Source of the DNA: Chloropicon primus
Lineage: Eukaryota; Chlorophyta; Chloropicophyceae; Chloropicales; Chloropicaceae
Direction: 5' to 3'
Assembly (NCBI GenBank): GCA_023205875.1
Contig: CP060758.1
Location: 558,001 to 622,000 of the forward strand
DNA length: 64,000 nt
Shown piece after piece: positions 27,773-38,255 of the stretch; the stretch's first letter is position 1; every line of letters starts with the position of its first letter. A program made the position numbers and the translations under genes. Under the pieces are notes generated by a model, which had not been told where the DNA came from, made no database searches, and saw only the letters and a program-made list of their open reading frames with translations.

Positions 27773-28651
27773 ATGGAGATCCCGAAGAAAACGAGCGAGT
27801 ACCTGAGCCCGACGTACTGGAACGAGAGGTTCAAGACCGAGGAGTCGTATGAGTGGCTCGGGGAGTACGAGAACTTCGCACCGATCCTCCGGAGGTACCT
27901 GGAGGAGTCCTCCCACCCTATGCCACAGACTTGCCTCGTCGTGGGGAATGGGAACTCGACCATGGGTCAGTCTCTCGCGTTGGACTCCAAGGTGATGAGG
28001 TACGGGACTCACACCGTGTGCATTACAGACGTCAGCCCGGTTGTGGTGAGCAAGTCGAGCGAGAAGGCCGGGAGGGACGGAGGGGAGGTGTCTCGAACGA
28101 GTTGGGCGGTTTGCGACATGCTTTGCTTGCCGTACCGAAACAAGAGCTTGGACCTCATCGTGGAGAAGGGGGCGATGGACGTGTTGGAGGTCGACGGGGG
28201 GAAGGACCCTTGGCACCCGAACCCCAAGACCTTGGAAAGGATGCACGCGTGGCTGGCCGAGGCGCACAGGGTTATCTCTGACCAGGGCGTTCTGGTGTCC
28301 ATATCCTTCGCGCAGCCTCACTTCAGGAAGCTTCTCTTCGACAGCCAGGGGTACACCTGGATCGTGGAGACCGAGTCGTACACCACGACGCTGGCGTCGA
28401 CCGAGAACCAAGAAGCGCAGGGGGGCGGCGACGGTTCGTTTTGGGAGTACTTTATTTATTTCGCAAGGAAGGGGGCGAGGTCACCGTCGCTTGCGCACCA
28501 GAGGGAAAGCGGCGTCGGCGGCAGGTCCGAAGCAGACAGGAAAGGGTGCAAGGAGGACTACGAGCACGAGATTTTGGATCACGAGGACTTCTTGTTCCGC
28601 ATCGGCGGCCAGGGCGACGACGAGGACGAGGACGAGGACGAGGAGAACTGA
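27773..28651 (+). CDS. EEF1AKMT4-like class I methyltransferase
   Basis: 292 residues from ATG 27773. It follows the human EEF1AKMT4 (formerly ECE2 methyltransferase) pattern: YLSPTYWNERF, EWLGEYENF, motif I CLVVGNGNS, acidic post-I ITDVSPVVV, LDLIVEKGAMDVL, DPWHPN, and FAQPHFRKLL. Human EEF1AKMT4 methylates a lysine of elongation factor eEF1A. The SAM-binding motif is VGNGNS instead of LGCGNS, a tolerated variant. The last 70 residues are polar, ending in an Asp/Glu tract absent from the human enzyme. eEF1A as substrate is inferred from the family. The gene sits in a plus-strand run with bHLH and ZSWIM7; no functional link is evident. Confidence 0.82.
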   Translation: MEIPKKTSEYLSPTYWNERFKTEESYEWLGEYENFAPILRRYLEESSHPMPQTCLVVGNGNSTMGQSLALDSKVMRYGTHTVCITDVSPVVVSKSSEKAGRDGGEVSRTSWAVCDMLCLPYRNKSLDLIVEKGAMDVLEVDGGKDPWHPNPKTLERMHAWLAEAHRVISDQGVLVSISFAQPHFRKLLFDSQGYTWIVETESYTTTLASTENQEAQGGGDGSFWEYFIYFARKGARSPSLAHQRESGVGGRSEADRKGCKEDYEHEILDHEDFLFRIGGQGDDEDEDEDEEN

Positions 28652-29056
28652 CAAAAGTGGTGCCGCCGCTTCGACCCGTCCGTCCGTCGGAGGCCCAGAC
28701 CCGCGCCGGATCGAATCCGTCGCACCGTCACTCGCATGCAATTGTATTCTAGCCACAGGAACTCGATCGGCTCGAGACTCCTTCCTGATCACACATCACC
28801 CACCCACACCAGGGTGGTGGGAGGTGTTTCCACTCCCTCTGCCTGATCTCTCCCCACTTCATCGTCATCACTCCATTCAAGAAGAGTAAAAAAGAACCTG
28901 ATCCCAAGAGATTTTAGGCGCCAGAGGGGTGGCCGAGCTCCTCCCCCGTCCCACCTCTCGATCCCATCCAGAACGGAGGACTTGCCCGTCCCATCATCCG
29001 ATTGTCCTCCTCCCTCCTGAAAGAAGCGAAGAGGAGGAGCTCCTCAATCAGCAAGA
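28652..29056. other. Intergenic: methyltransferase 3' flank and ZSWIM7 promoter
   Basis: 405 nt between tandem genes. GC-rich at first, then CAC/CCAC-rich (28790-28815). No ORF, RNA or repeat of note. Confidence 0.4.
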
Positions 29057-29824
29057 ATGGCTTCGCTCGATCTCCCGATGAGAGAGATCGTGGAGAGCGT
29101 GCTGAAGGAAGTGGAACGCGACAAGGACTTGAGCTACGAGTCCGTGGAAAGGTGAGGCGACTCGTGAACGACGGAAGACGATCGTCTCTGCTGACCTGAA
29201 CTCTTTCTCCTTTTCGATTCGAACCGTTCTTCGTCGTTGTCGATGATGATCATGATGATGATGATGATGGTTTGGTGATCTGGTTTGGTTGCTCTAGCTT
29301 GGGCTTCCTGTTCGACAAAGGGCTCGACAAGGCCGTGGATATCGTGCAGAACTCATGCGTCAAGCGAGTCGTGGGAGAAACCAGCGGCAGAGAAATATTT
29401 CAGGTCAAGGCTCGCTTGTCGACCTCGAGGAGGCAAAGCAAAACTTGGCAGCCCAGGCAGCACAAGCCCTCCAGTGACAGCGCGACCAAGGTGGACGAGT
29501 ACCTTGTCCTTCCTTTCCACTACTGCTCCTGCCATGCCTTCCAGTTCGAGGTGATCAACAGGGGGGAAGCCTTTATGGTGAGCGCGACATCAACGCACCT
29601 CCTCCTCAGCGTACCTGAGCTTGCTTGTACTGACCTTCTCTCTGTGTGTCTCTGTGTGTCCGTGTGCGTGTGTGTTTGTGTGGTGGTCTTGGCAACAATC
29701 AATCAAATTGTTGCTGTTGCAGTGCAAGCATATCCTGGCAGCCCGCCTGGCCAGGGCTTTGGGTAAAATGGTGACGATCGTAGTGAACGACGACTTGCTG
29801 GCGCAAGTCCTGCTGAGCTACTAG
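29057..29824 (+). CDS. ZSWIM7: ZSWIM7/SWS1 SWIM-domain recombination protein
   Basis: Three exons: 29057-29151, 29298-29577, 29723-29824 (introns 146 and 145 nt); 158 residues. The spliced product aligns along its length with human ZSWIM7: a short helical start, SLGFLFDKGLDKAVDIVQ, then VKRVVGETSGREIFQV, and the SWIM zinc motif CSC-x(n)-CKH split across exons 2 and 3 (FHYCSCHAF ... MCKHILAARLA). SWS1 with its Rad51-paralog partner SWSAP1 (the Shu complex) promotes Rad51 loading in homologous recombination and meiosis. The 43-residue Gln/Ser-rich insert before the SWIM motif is an extra. Intron 2 has a TGTGTG tract (29640-29682). Confidence 0.9.
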
Positions 29825-29964
29825 GAAGAGGAGTGGACCGTCGTCGAGGACGGGGTTGTCGTCGCAGAAGGGGTAGGGAACTCTTGTACGTGAGCAAGCT
29901 TGTAAAAAAATGAAATGAAATAGTGTATTTACAGAATGTACTTGTGGATTAGGACCCCGCCCGA

Positions 29965-31943
29965 TTACTCGGCCTTGATCGCCCTGTAGATCTTTCTGAT
30001 GAACCACAGGGAAGCTCTCCAGCCCACGGCTCCGAGCATGAGGAAGAACACCCAGCACACGCAGAACATGTAACCAAAGAAGAAGCTCGTCTGGAGCAAG
30101 CCGTCCATCTCGGACCTAGCGTGGAAGTAGTAGAAGCAGTAGCTGTAAATGAACGCAGCAGTGGAGCCGCCGCAGAGGACCGACCTCCACCACCACCTGT
30201 GGTCCTCGACAGAGAGCTGGAAGTACGTGAGGGCGATGGTGATGAACCCAGTCACCAGAGTGAGGATCAAGAAAACGATGAACAGGATGGAGAACACCGT
30301 GTACATCTTGTGCCCCCACACGCTCGCGAACACGTAGTAGAGCTCGATGTAGATGGCACTGAACGGCAAAAACCCAGCGATGATCATCTGCGGCACAGTC
30401 GTCCTGTACCACGGCAGAGTTGGTATTTCCCTCTCGTACTTGTTCGTCCTGCAAGGTGCATCAAACTCCGCGGAAGATTCCCTGTTCTTGCCGATGATGC
30501 CGCCCAGAAGGGTGAGGGGGAAGGCCACGAAAAGCCAGATCGCCACAATGATCATGATGGTCCCGAAAGGAAAAGCAGCGGTGCTGCCGTAGGCCCAAGC
30601 GACGCTGTTGTTGAAGCAGAAGACGAGGATGAATGGCGCCACGATGCAAAGCATGGTGAGGACCATCGTCCCCGCCCACCTCTCCCCCTCCATCTGCCTG
30701 TTCAATGAGCCTGAGACATATCCCCCAATGATACTCGTCAGGCAAAGGGCAAAGATGGCAGCCGTGTAGAAAGCTCCGCGGTTATAAGGGTAGAACACGT
30801 CGAGCATGGCAAGCATGAAGATGATGATCACCACCACGTAGATCTGAGTCCCTGCCCCAATGAATGCCGAGAACAGGGACTTGTTCTTCGGGAAGCGGAA
30901 GACGTCTCCGTGGACTAGCTTCCAGCCCGTCTCATCCTCCTCGTAGTCCTCCTCCTCTTCCTGCATAACGGTGTTGTACCTCGCAAAGTCCTTTCTCAAG
31001 ATCTTCAGCAAGATCGTAGCGAGGAACGCTACCAGCAGGAGGACGGTGATCAAGCTGTTGATGATCGAAAACCAGTGAATCTCCAAGTGCTGAGGAAGAA
31101 ATTGGTAGCGCCTGTACTTGAGCATGCGGTCCTCGAACTCGATCTTCGTGGACCTCCACTTGACGGAGAAGGAGAACTCCGCTTTCGTGAGGCTCCCGTC
31201 CACATTAGGCTCTGTGATGTCAACCACTTGGGTTGGGTCTGTGCTCAAGCTCACTTCGATGACGCGATCGTCGTTGTAAAGGATGTCAAAGTGCAAGTGC
31301 GTGAACAAGAAGTAGTGCTCCATACGGGGCCCGTTGTACTTGCTTTCCACCAGGTGAAGGTCCTCGAACTCTGCGTGGATGTTGTCCTTCTCCTTCTCCA
31401 TTTTTCCGACGAAGCCCCATATCGGCAAGCCATCGTAAAACAACTGAAAGTAATAGTCCCTCGCTACTGCGTTCCTGAACTTCTTCAGCTGCTTGGGCGT
31501 CAGCTCCTCGGAGCAAATGACCTCGTACTCGATGTCCGTTCTGAAGGGAATATTGTACACGGAAGAGACCAAGCGGTTGGCATCGACGACTTCCCCGAGG
31601 GACTCGGGCTGGTACCAAGAGACACAAAGAGTCAGTACGAAAACCGCAAAGGAAGAGTTAAAGAGGAGCAAAACGAGTCACCGGTAGGGGCATGCGGACT
31701 CACCTTGTACTTGGCGCCATCTTTTGGCTTGCAGAAGGGCAGGCTATAGTACTGGTAGGTCTCACTCGGGTTGTTGAAAGGTCCCACCTTGTTCGCGAAG
31801 AGTGGCACGTCCTCGTGAACCTTGTACTTTTGGTTTCCCTTCCCTGCGCTCACGCAAACCGAGAGCAAAGCCAAGGTCACCACGGCGATGCCCATTGCCA
31901 TGGCCCTGCCAGGCGTCTTCGGCAACTTCAAAGCCCCACTCAT
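29965..31943 (-). CDS. TM9SF/EMP70 nonaspanin membrane protein
   Basis: Two exons, 31704-31943 and 29965-31608 (intron 95 nt, phase 0); 627 residues. Exon 1 encodes a signal sequence (MAMGIAVVTLALLSVCVSAG) and the family motif VGPFNNPSETYQYYSLPFC. The lumenal domain follows, then nine membrane helices from about residue 270. The protein ends in RAIKAE; a C-terminal KXD/E motif is the COPI-binding Golgi retention signal known from plant EMP12. TM9SF proteins sort glycine-rich transmembrane domains and act in Golgi/endosome traffic and adhesion. Length and order are typical. The splice is strongly supported: the intron interrupts the conserved lumenal domain. Confidence 0.95.
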
Positions 31944-32612
31944 GACTCTCCCCTTCCCAAAGATCACCACCTTGGGTTGTTTCCCCTTGAAGCTTCTTTC
32001 CCTCCGCACTTCGGAACCAACCTCGGCCGTCTGTCGTAACACACAAGGCCACGAGAGACGCCAAGGCAGCAGACCGGGAGGCGTCTAGACCAAGTGTCCT
32101 CACGCCTAGTCGTCGTCGAAAGGAGGTGTGCAACCCACCCGATCCCTTGGCTCTCCTTGGCTCTCCTTCGCCACTGATTTGAACCATGAAGGTGTGTGTC
32201 TCTTCCTTTCCGCTTCACCACCACAAATTTTGGACTACGGCTTCTCCAAGATGACGCGTCTTATCGAAAACATCTCGTCGTAAGATCTCGTTGTAACACG
32301 TTGTAACAACGTGGGGCTCACAGTCCATCACAGTCACAAGTCCACGGAGAGAGTTTCGAAGGCTTACCACAGGATCTTGGAATAGGAACGGCGGCCTGGA
32401 GCCTTGGCTTTGGCTTTGGCTTGGTCCCCCTGGTCTGGTCCAACGAAACTGGTACTGGACTCTGCTGCTGCAGGTTCCGACACCATCCATCCATAGCAGT
32501 CCGCAGCGCAGGAGCAGAGCGAGGCCCATAGGTACCGCCTCGTCTTGTGTGCAGATTAGAGTGGGCCTTGCCTTGGGCAGGCAGTGCCCGACGAGTGACC
32601 AACAAACCAACA
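31944..32612. promoter_or_regulatory. Divergent promoter region, TM9SF / acyltransferase-3
   Basis: 669 nt between divergent ATGs. It contains CTTGGCTCTCCTT direct repeats (32145-32168), TTGTAACACGTTGTAACAACG (32290-32310) and TTGGCTTTGGCTTTGGCTT (32403-32421). No credible ORF. Confidence 0.45.
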
Positions 32613-34253
32613 ATGGGTTTTCCAGAGACAAAGGTGTGGTTGCCTTGGGCCGTCCACTTGGGAATGATTGCGGTTGCGATATGGAGGCTTGAAGATGCAA
32701 AGAAGAAGGACGATAGTGCCGAGATCAACAGCTGCCGCTTCATGGCAGGGAACCACTTCTTCCTCGGAGCCCTGGGCATGATATGCAGCCTGCCTTGGCC
32801 ACGCGAAAAGGTTGAGGAGGAAGGCAAGGTGGCGAAGAATCCTGAACCTGCAAAAGCGTCCGAGGAGGCGAAGCCTGAGGAGGTGACCACCGGGAAAGCG
32901 ATCGAAAACGGCGCGGCTGTCGAGCAAGCCATAGAGATCGAGCCTCACAAGCCCCCGAAGAAAAGAAACACGGTCTACCTCACCAACCTGAAGATGTTTC
33001 TTACAGTGATTGTGGTGGTTTTCCACGTGAGCGGTTACTGGAGCAAGGCCGGGTACAACTTGCTTTTCCTCGGGGAGCTCCCTTGGGGCAAGGGACCGGA
33101 TTTCTTCAACACCAATGCCGTGGCTGATGAGGGTGGAGTGGCCCTCAGGGCTTTCCTCGCTATAGCCGTGTTTTTTGAGTGGTTGACCCAGTCCTACTTC
33201 ATGGCGGCTTTCTTCATGATCTCGGCATTCTTTTGTCCAAAGAGTTACAACCGGAAGGGCTTCAAGCCCTACGTAGTTGACAAGCTCGTGAGGCTCGGCG
33301 GACCTTACGTGCTCTACTGCCTCATTTTGGGACCCGTGAATGAAGCAATAGCGACGGCTCACATCAGTCACGTGAACGGCCAGAAGCAAGAGTTCGAGTG
33401 GGTCTACCAGAGAGGTGTCACTTGGTTCATCCTCTGGCTGCTGAATCTCTCGGTGGTCTACGCCCTGTACGAGCTCGTGAAGCGGAGGTTATTCCCAAAG
33501 CTGAAGCTCACGATTCCCATGCCTCATCCATTGATTCTGTCGCCGTGTGTCGGAGTCATTTGTGGGTACATCATGTGGGCCTCGTGCAAGGTGTGGCGCG
33601 TGCACCAGCAGGGTTACTCGGAGTTCGGGGGCATGGCGCTGTGGGAGTACGGAATGGGAACGCACATTCCTTTCTTCGTCTTTGGCATTTTCGCGGGCTG
33701 TAACGACTGGCTGCCAAAGCTGGAAGAAATGAAGATGTGGGTGGCTTGGGTATTGAGGTTGTACACCTTGGCTTTGGTCGCCTACTTCTTCTGTGGGTAC
33801 TCTGACTTGACGATCCCCTTGCGCCTCAAGATAGAGCGAGGACATCAAGCTGAAACCTGGACCAACTTGGAAACGCAGTTCGCCGTGTCCATGACCTTGG
33901 TCTGGATTCAGCTCTTCTACCAGTATTTCAACAAGAGTCCCCAGAGCAAGATCGCTCGCAGCGCAGGCATTGCTGCGTACGGGGTTTACATCACGCACGT
34001 CCCGGTGATGATGTGGTATGCCATTATCTACGTCGAGATCTTGCGCGCGAGCGGCCTCGAGGTGAGGTACTCGGAGAAGCACTTCCAAATGATTTATCAG
34101 GTGGACGAGGGGTCGTACTTGGGTGACTACAGAATCGTTCAAGGTGGGTATGTCTGGGCGGGCTTTATCTCCATGAACATCTTCGTGAACTTGATTTGCT
34201 GGCCGGGGAGTTTCTACATGAGGAAGCTCCCAATCTTGAACCGGATGTTGTGA
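32613..34253 (+). CDS. Acyltransferase-3 family multi-pass membrane protein
   Basis: 546 residues from ATG 32613. An N-terminal helix pair (WLPWAVHLGMIAVAIW; FFLGALGMICSLPW) and a charged linker precede the acyltransferase-3 core, which starts at about residue 130 with YLTNLKMFLTVIVVVFH; the His at the end of this helix is the conserved catalytic candidate. About ten hydrophobic segments follow, including FMAAFFMISAFFCP and YGVYITHVPVMMW. The family moves acyl groups across membranes onto sugars, glycans or lipids (bacterial OafA, OpgC; animal NRF-6). The acceptor here is unknown. The architecture recalls OpgC-like proteins. Its stop is 56 nt from that of kinesin-5 on the other strand. Confidence 0.8.
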   Translation: MGFPETKVWLPWAVHLGMIAVAIWRLEDAKKKDDSAEINSCRFMAGNHFFLGALGMICSLPWPREKVEEEGKVAKNPEPAKASEEAKPEEVTTGKAIENGAAVEQAIEIEPHKPPKKRNTVYLTNLKMFLTVIVVVFHVSGYWSKAGYNLLFLGELPWGKGPDFFNTNAVADEGGVALRAFLAIAVFFEWLTQSYFMAAFFMISAFFCPKSYNRKGFKPYVVDKLVRLGGPYVLYCLILGPVNEAIATAHISHVNGQKQEFEWVYQRGVTWFILWLLNLSVVYALYELVKRRLFPKLKLTIPMPHPLILSPCVGVICGYIMWASCKVWRVHQQGYSEFGGMALWEYGMGTHIPFFVFGIFAGCNDWLPKLEEMKMWVAWVLRLYTLALVAYFFCGYSDLTIPLRLKIERGHQAETWTNLETQFAVSMTLVWIQLFYQYFNKSPQSKIARSAGIAAYGVYITHVPVMMWYAIIYVEILRASGLEVRYSEKHFQMIYQVDEGSYLGDYRIVQGGYVWAGFISMNIFVNLICWPGSFYMRKLPILNRML

Positions 34254-34309
34254 AGAGTGAGGGAGAAGGCCGAAGTAAATTTCAAGTCATATCGCATCAC
34301 AAATCAAAT

Positions 34310-37300
34310 CTAGTTACACAGACCAATCGAAGGGGAATTGGTCACTGCTGCAAGTGGCGACCTTTCCAAAATCTCAGTCTCAGGAGCCGCCGAGGTCTTT
34401 GCCGGTGTTCCCAGGCACTCGTCCTCGTTTTCCTTCTGTTCAACGACGTCTTCTAATTCGCTTGCAGTCTCCTCCTTTACTGGCGTCTGAGTCCCTCTGG
34501 TCTCTTTCTGCATTCTAAATTCCTCGAGCACAAGCTCTGGAGCCGGCGTGCGAAGGGATTCCAGATAGCCGCTCTGTGGCAAGTCTATTGTTCTCTTGGC
34601 AGGAGTCTCTCCCGTTGAGGCGTCCGGCTTCACATTGGCAGCATGCTCATCGATGCTCTTGCCAAGGTCTGAAACGAGCTCAAGACTCTTCTCTGCATTT
34701 TCATTGGCAGATTTGGAGTGCTCGGCCGTGATGTCGGCAACTCTCTGCAGGCAATCCTTCTCGCTGTTAGTGATATCAGCGAAAAGGCCGCTGGCTTCGG
34801 ACATCGACTTGTCCAGCGTGCTCTGTCCAGCAGCGATGCAGTCCTCAATACCACTCATAGCCTCCTTCATTCCTGCTTGCGCACCTTCAAGCATCGCGGC
34901 CACTTCCTGGGCGTGCTTCTGCTGCGCGTCGCTCAGAGAGTTCGTATTCTGTTCAACCGCTTGCTCGACCTCCGTGCAGAGAGTTTCGCATTTGTCGAGG
35001 CTCTTCTCGAACGACTTCTCGATCTTTGCAGTCGCCTTCTCGTTCTTTTTGATCTCCTTCTCGTGTTGCTTCTGCATCGAGGAGAGCTGGGAGTTTCCAT
35101 CTTCCGCAACCTCTTCAATGCCATCCAAACTGGCGTTCATCGAGCTGTAAGTCGCATCGATGTCACCCGTCATCTCAGCAAAGAAAGATTGAACCATGCT
35201 CTTCTGACTGTCCATGGAATCGTTCACGGCTCTGGTCAAGGTGCTTATCATTTCATTTTGCTGCTCTGCAAGTGATCTCATCATCCGCTCCTGGGCCTCG
35301 CCAAGCTTCTTTTTGAGGGCGTCATAGGCGCTGGCTGCTTCTTTCTGGCAAGCGCTTGTCGTGGACTTGACCTGAACCAAGGCTTTCTCAGCGGCCTCAG
35401 AAACTTCACTTGTCTTGTTCCTGATGTCTTCGCTGTTCTCCCTCTGCTGTGTTGAGTAGGACTCAAGGAGCTCCTTCGACTTTTCGACAGCGCCTTTGAC
35501 CTTACCCAAATCTTTGGTGGTCGCGCTTAGGATGTTCTGTCCCATGTCCGTTGTGCTCTGACAGTTCGACTCTTCCATGCCAAGTACCTCGTTCAACACT
35601 CCTCCTGCCTTCACAACGAATTCGTCTTGGACCAGGCTCACGGCCTTCGATGAGAAGCTCTCCAAGTCGCTCTTCATGTTGGAAATTTTGCAAGACAAGC
35701 TGCTGAGGTTGGCATCCTGCTCTTCGAGCAAACCATCGATTGCCTTGCTGGAATCCTTGAGGAGGTCGTTCTGGACCTTGATGTTCTTGCTCATTAGCTC
35801 CTGGAATTGCGAGATGCGTCCAGCGGAGACACTCTGCAAGTCCCTCACCACAGCGAGGTTCGACTTCTCAACATCTCCTTTCCTCTCGAGCTTGTTGTGC
35901 AGTTTGTACGTATCGTCGGTGACGCAAGTCAAGTTATCTGTAATCTCGATCGCGTGAGACACGATTCTGTCCTCGGCCTGCTCATGAGCTGCGATCAGAT
36001 AGTCACGCTCTTCGATGCCGGTCTTTGCCACCTCCAAGGCCTCGCAAGTCTCGTCGAGCTCGTCGATCTTGGTCTGAAGGTCTCTCTTCGTCTCATCATG
36101 GGCCTTGCTCAAGCTGTCATGGGACGTCTCGAGCTCGAGGAACATCTCCTTCACATTCTTCAGCTCCTCTTCCTTCTCCTCAATCTGAGTCTCGAGACTC
36201 TGCACTTGTTCCTGCAGCTCCTTCTGAGTAGTCAAGAGGCTCTCGTGGTGCGCGTTCGAAAGGTAGATGCCGTTCTTCTCGCGGGTCGCAATCAAGTCGG
36301 CCTTCAGTCTATCGATCTCCACGGTCAAGTCCTTGATGAGCGTGGTCTTCGAGATCTTTCTGTTCACCTCTGGCCTGTTCTTGATCGACTTGGCCCTCTG
36401 CGCGTAGTCCAGAGTGTTCAAGGTCTCGTCCAGGCACAGAGCAGTGGGCGCGATCGTGGCGATGATGCACGTCTTGGTCTTGCCGCCAAGAGAGTCCCTC
36501 AGCAACCTGGTAAGCTTACTGTCACGGTAAGGGATGTGGGACTGGCGCTCCACCAGGGCGCTGATGACGCGCCCAAGGGTGAGCAGGGACTTGTTGATCT
36601 CCCCAGCCTCTCTTGCCCTTTCCTTCTTCGCTCCACTCCTGGAGATGTTCTCCGATCCTGCGAGGTCAACCAAGTTGAGCTTTCCGCACTTTATCATCTC
36701 ATCCCCTTCTGGGGTCGTCTCCTTGATGTGAATGGTGACGGTGAAGACGCTGTGAGACCTGCTCGACTCCTTGTTCAGCTTGGTCTCCGCCGTCTTCCTC
36801 CTCGCGGTTCCTCTCTCGAGAACTTCGAAGATCTCCTCCGACGTTTTCACGATCTCGTCCTCCAGACCTCTCACGATCACGCCTCCTCTGCCGTCCTCGC
36901 ACAACTGGTGCTCCGCGTGGTCCTCCCCGATGCCGAGCAAGTCCGTGATCTTCTCGTTGTAGAGCTCCAAGTAAGAAACCTTTACCGAGTACTCCGACCC
37001 GGCGCTCTCAAGGGTCTCGAAGATCTGCTTTATCGCGCGAGGGATCACTCCTGCCGTCGCATCCAGGACACCCGTCTCGGCGTTCCTCTCGATGTCTCCC
37101 CCCATGGTGTACGTCTTTCCCGTTCCCGTCTGGCCGTAAGCGAAGATAGTGCAGTTGAAACCGTCCAGGACCTCGCTCACTATCGGAGTAATCGCAGCGT
37201 CGTAGACATTCGCTTGTGTCGTGTCCTTGCCAAAGACTCGGTCGAAGGTGAAAGTCCTGCCGATCTGCTTGTTCGCGATCTGCTGGGTCACCGTGACCTC

Positions 37301-37501
37301 CCGCGTGGCCTCGCAGCATTTCACGACCTGCTGCAACCGCTGCGCCTTTTCTTGGCCGCTGATGGGTCTGCAGCGGAGGATCACTTGAACGTTCACGCCA
37401 GCGTCTTCCCCGTTCGAGTTCGAGTTCGCCTCCTGTCCCTTCCCACCTCTAGCCGTTCCAGGGCGCGAACGCGCCGTTCCAGGCCTCGACTTTGCCGTCA
37501 T
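34310..37501 (-). CDS. Kinesin-5 (BimC/Eg5), bipolar spindle motor
   Basis: 1,063 residues from ATG 37501. The N-terminal motor (about 37-390) has RCRPISGQE, P-loop GQTGTGKTYTMGG, switch I KESSRSH, switch II DLAGSENISRSGA and LLRDSLGGKTKT. A neck and long coiled coil with repeated heptads follow to about 980. The tail has a BimC-box-like SLRTPAPE with a potential CDK threonine, then TPVKEE and a second TPAK. Kinesin-5 forms antiparallel tetramers that slide spindle microtubules apart in mitosis; BimC-box phosphorylation by Cdk1 targets it to the spindle. The family is clear; tail phosphorylation is inferred. A GA tract (TC on the plus strand) lies 6-23 nt upstream of the ATG. Confidence 0.94.
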   Translation of the reverse strand: MTAKSRPGTARSRPGTARGGKGQEANSNSNGEDAGVNVQVILRCRPISGQEKAQRLQQVVKCCEATREVTVTQQIANKQIGRTFTFDRVFGKDTTQANVYDAAITPIVSEVLDGFNCTIFAYGQTGTGKTYTMGGDIERNAETGVLDATAGVIPRAIKQIFETLESAGSEYSVKVSYLELYNEKITDLLGIGEDHAEHQLCEDGRGGVIVRGLEDEIVKTSEEIFEVLERGTARRKTAETKLNKESSRSHSVFTVTIHIKETTPEGDEMIKCGKLNLVDLAGSENISRSGAKKERAREAGEINKSLLTLGRVISALVERQSHIPYRDSKLTRLLRDSLGGKTKTCIIATIAPTALCLDETLNTLDYAQRAKSIKNRPEVNRKISKTTLIKDLTVEIDRLKADLIATREKNGIYLSNAHHESLLTTQKELQEQVQSLETQIEEKEEELKNVKEMFLELETSHDSLSKAHDETKRDLQTKIDELDETCEALEVAKTGIEERDYLIAAHEQAEDRIVSHAIEITDNLTCVTDDTYKLHNKLERKGDVEKSNLAVVRDLQSVSAGRISQFQELMSKNIKVQNDLLKDSSKAIDGLLEEQDANLSSLSCKISNMKSDLESFSSKAVSLVQDEFVVKAGGVLNEVLGMEESNCQSTTDMGQNILSATTKDLGKVKGAVEKSKELLESYSTQQRENSEDIRNKTSEVSEAAEKALVQVKSTTSACQKEAASAYDALKKKLGEAQERMMRSLAEQQNEMISTLTRAVNDSMDSQKSMVQSFFAEMTGDIDATYSSMNASLDGIEEVAEDGNSQLSSMQKQHEKEIKKNEKATAKIEKSFEKSLDKCETLCTEVEQAVEQNTNSLSDAQQKHAQEVAAMLEGAQAGMKEAMSGIEDCIAAGQSTLDKSMSEASGLFADITNSEKDCLQRVADITAEHSKSANENAEKSLELVSDLGKSIDEHAANVKPDASTGETPAKRTIDLPQSGYLESLRTPAPELVLEEFRMQKETRGTQTPVKEETASELEDVVEQKENEDECLGTPAKTSAAPETEILERSPLAAVTNSPSIGLCN

Positions 37502-38221
37502 GCTCCCTCTTCTCTCTCTCTCTCGCCTGCCTGTCTGCTTCACTCCTCCGCCCTTCGCTTGTCGCTCAGAGAACCAAATTCCTCAAGCGACCGTTCAATC
37601 GAAAGGTCTCGAGGCGCTCTTTCGTTCTATTGACACTTGGTTTCCTTCTTTCTTCCAGTTTGGGCCTCAAACCCGTCCCCGCGTCGCGTCCTCTCCTCAA
37701 GCTTCGTCGCGCGCGTCGTCGTCGGTGACAGATTGATCGTCCGATTCAAACGGCTCGCATTGTTCAACGGAAAAAAAAACAAAAATAGGGGAAAGAGCGC
37801 GCGAGAGAGAGGATGAATGGATGGATGGATGGATGGCGCTGCATTGAGGAGGGAGGAGCAAGGGGGTGAGGAGTTGATGAGGGAGAGCACGGTTGGTTGG
37901 GTCATGAGGAGGGGGAGGGGAGGAGTCAACACCATCAACAACGCTGGATCAGGGGAAAGAGCAGGCAGACAGAGGATGGATGGATGGCGAGGAAACGAGG
38001 GGAGAACGAGGGGAGAACGAGAGCGATTCATCGAGAGCACCACGTGGATCTTGGATCTTTTCTTCTCCCTGTGCAAGAAGAGTTTATGATCCCACACGGA
38101 GGACTGCCTTTGCATTTATTTTCCAACGAAAGAAACAAAAAATTGAGTGTGGATGTACTAAGAGACAAAAATGAAATAACCTGCCGTGTCTTGTTGTGTT
38201 GTGCTATTTCATCTCTCTCTT

Positions 38222-38253
<32 letters not shown>
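37502..38253. other. Intergenic: kinesin-5 promoter and ARS2 3' flank
   Basis: 752 nt between two minus-strand genes. Contents: TC tract at 37507-37526, (GGAT)n microsatellite at 37811-37837 with an echo at 37975-37988, duplicated GGGGAGAACGA (38000-38021), and a CT tract reaching the ARS2 stop (38212-38256). No protein signal in six frames. Confidence 0.5.

Positions 38254-38255
<2 letters not shown>

Noticed and set aside
29205-29225. tRNA T-loop-like GATTCGAACC
   Set aside because: Within ZSWIM7 intron 1 with no matching acceptor stem, anticodon arm or D arm.
35807-37633. 608-codon plus-strand ORF opposite kinesin-5
   Set aside because: Antisense shadow of the kinesin motor and coiled coil.
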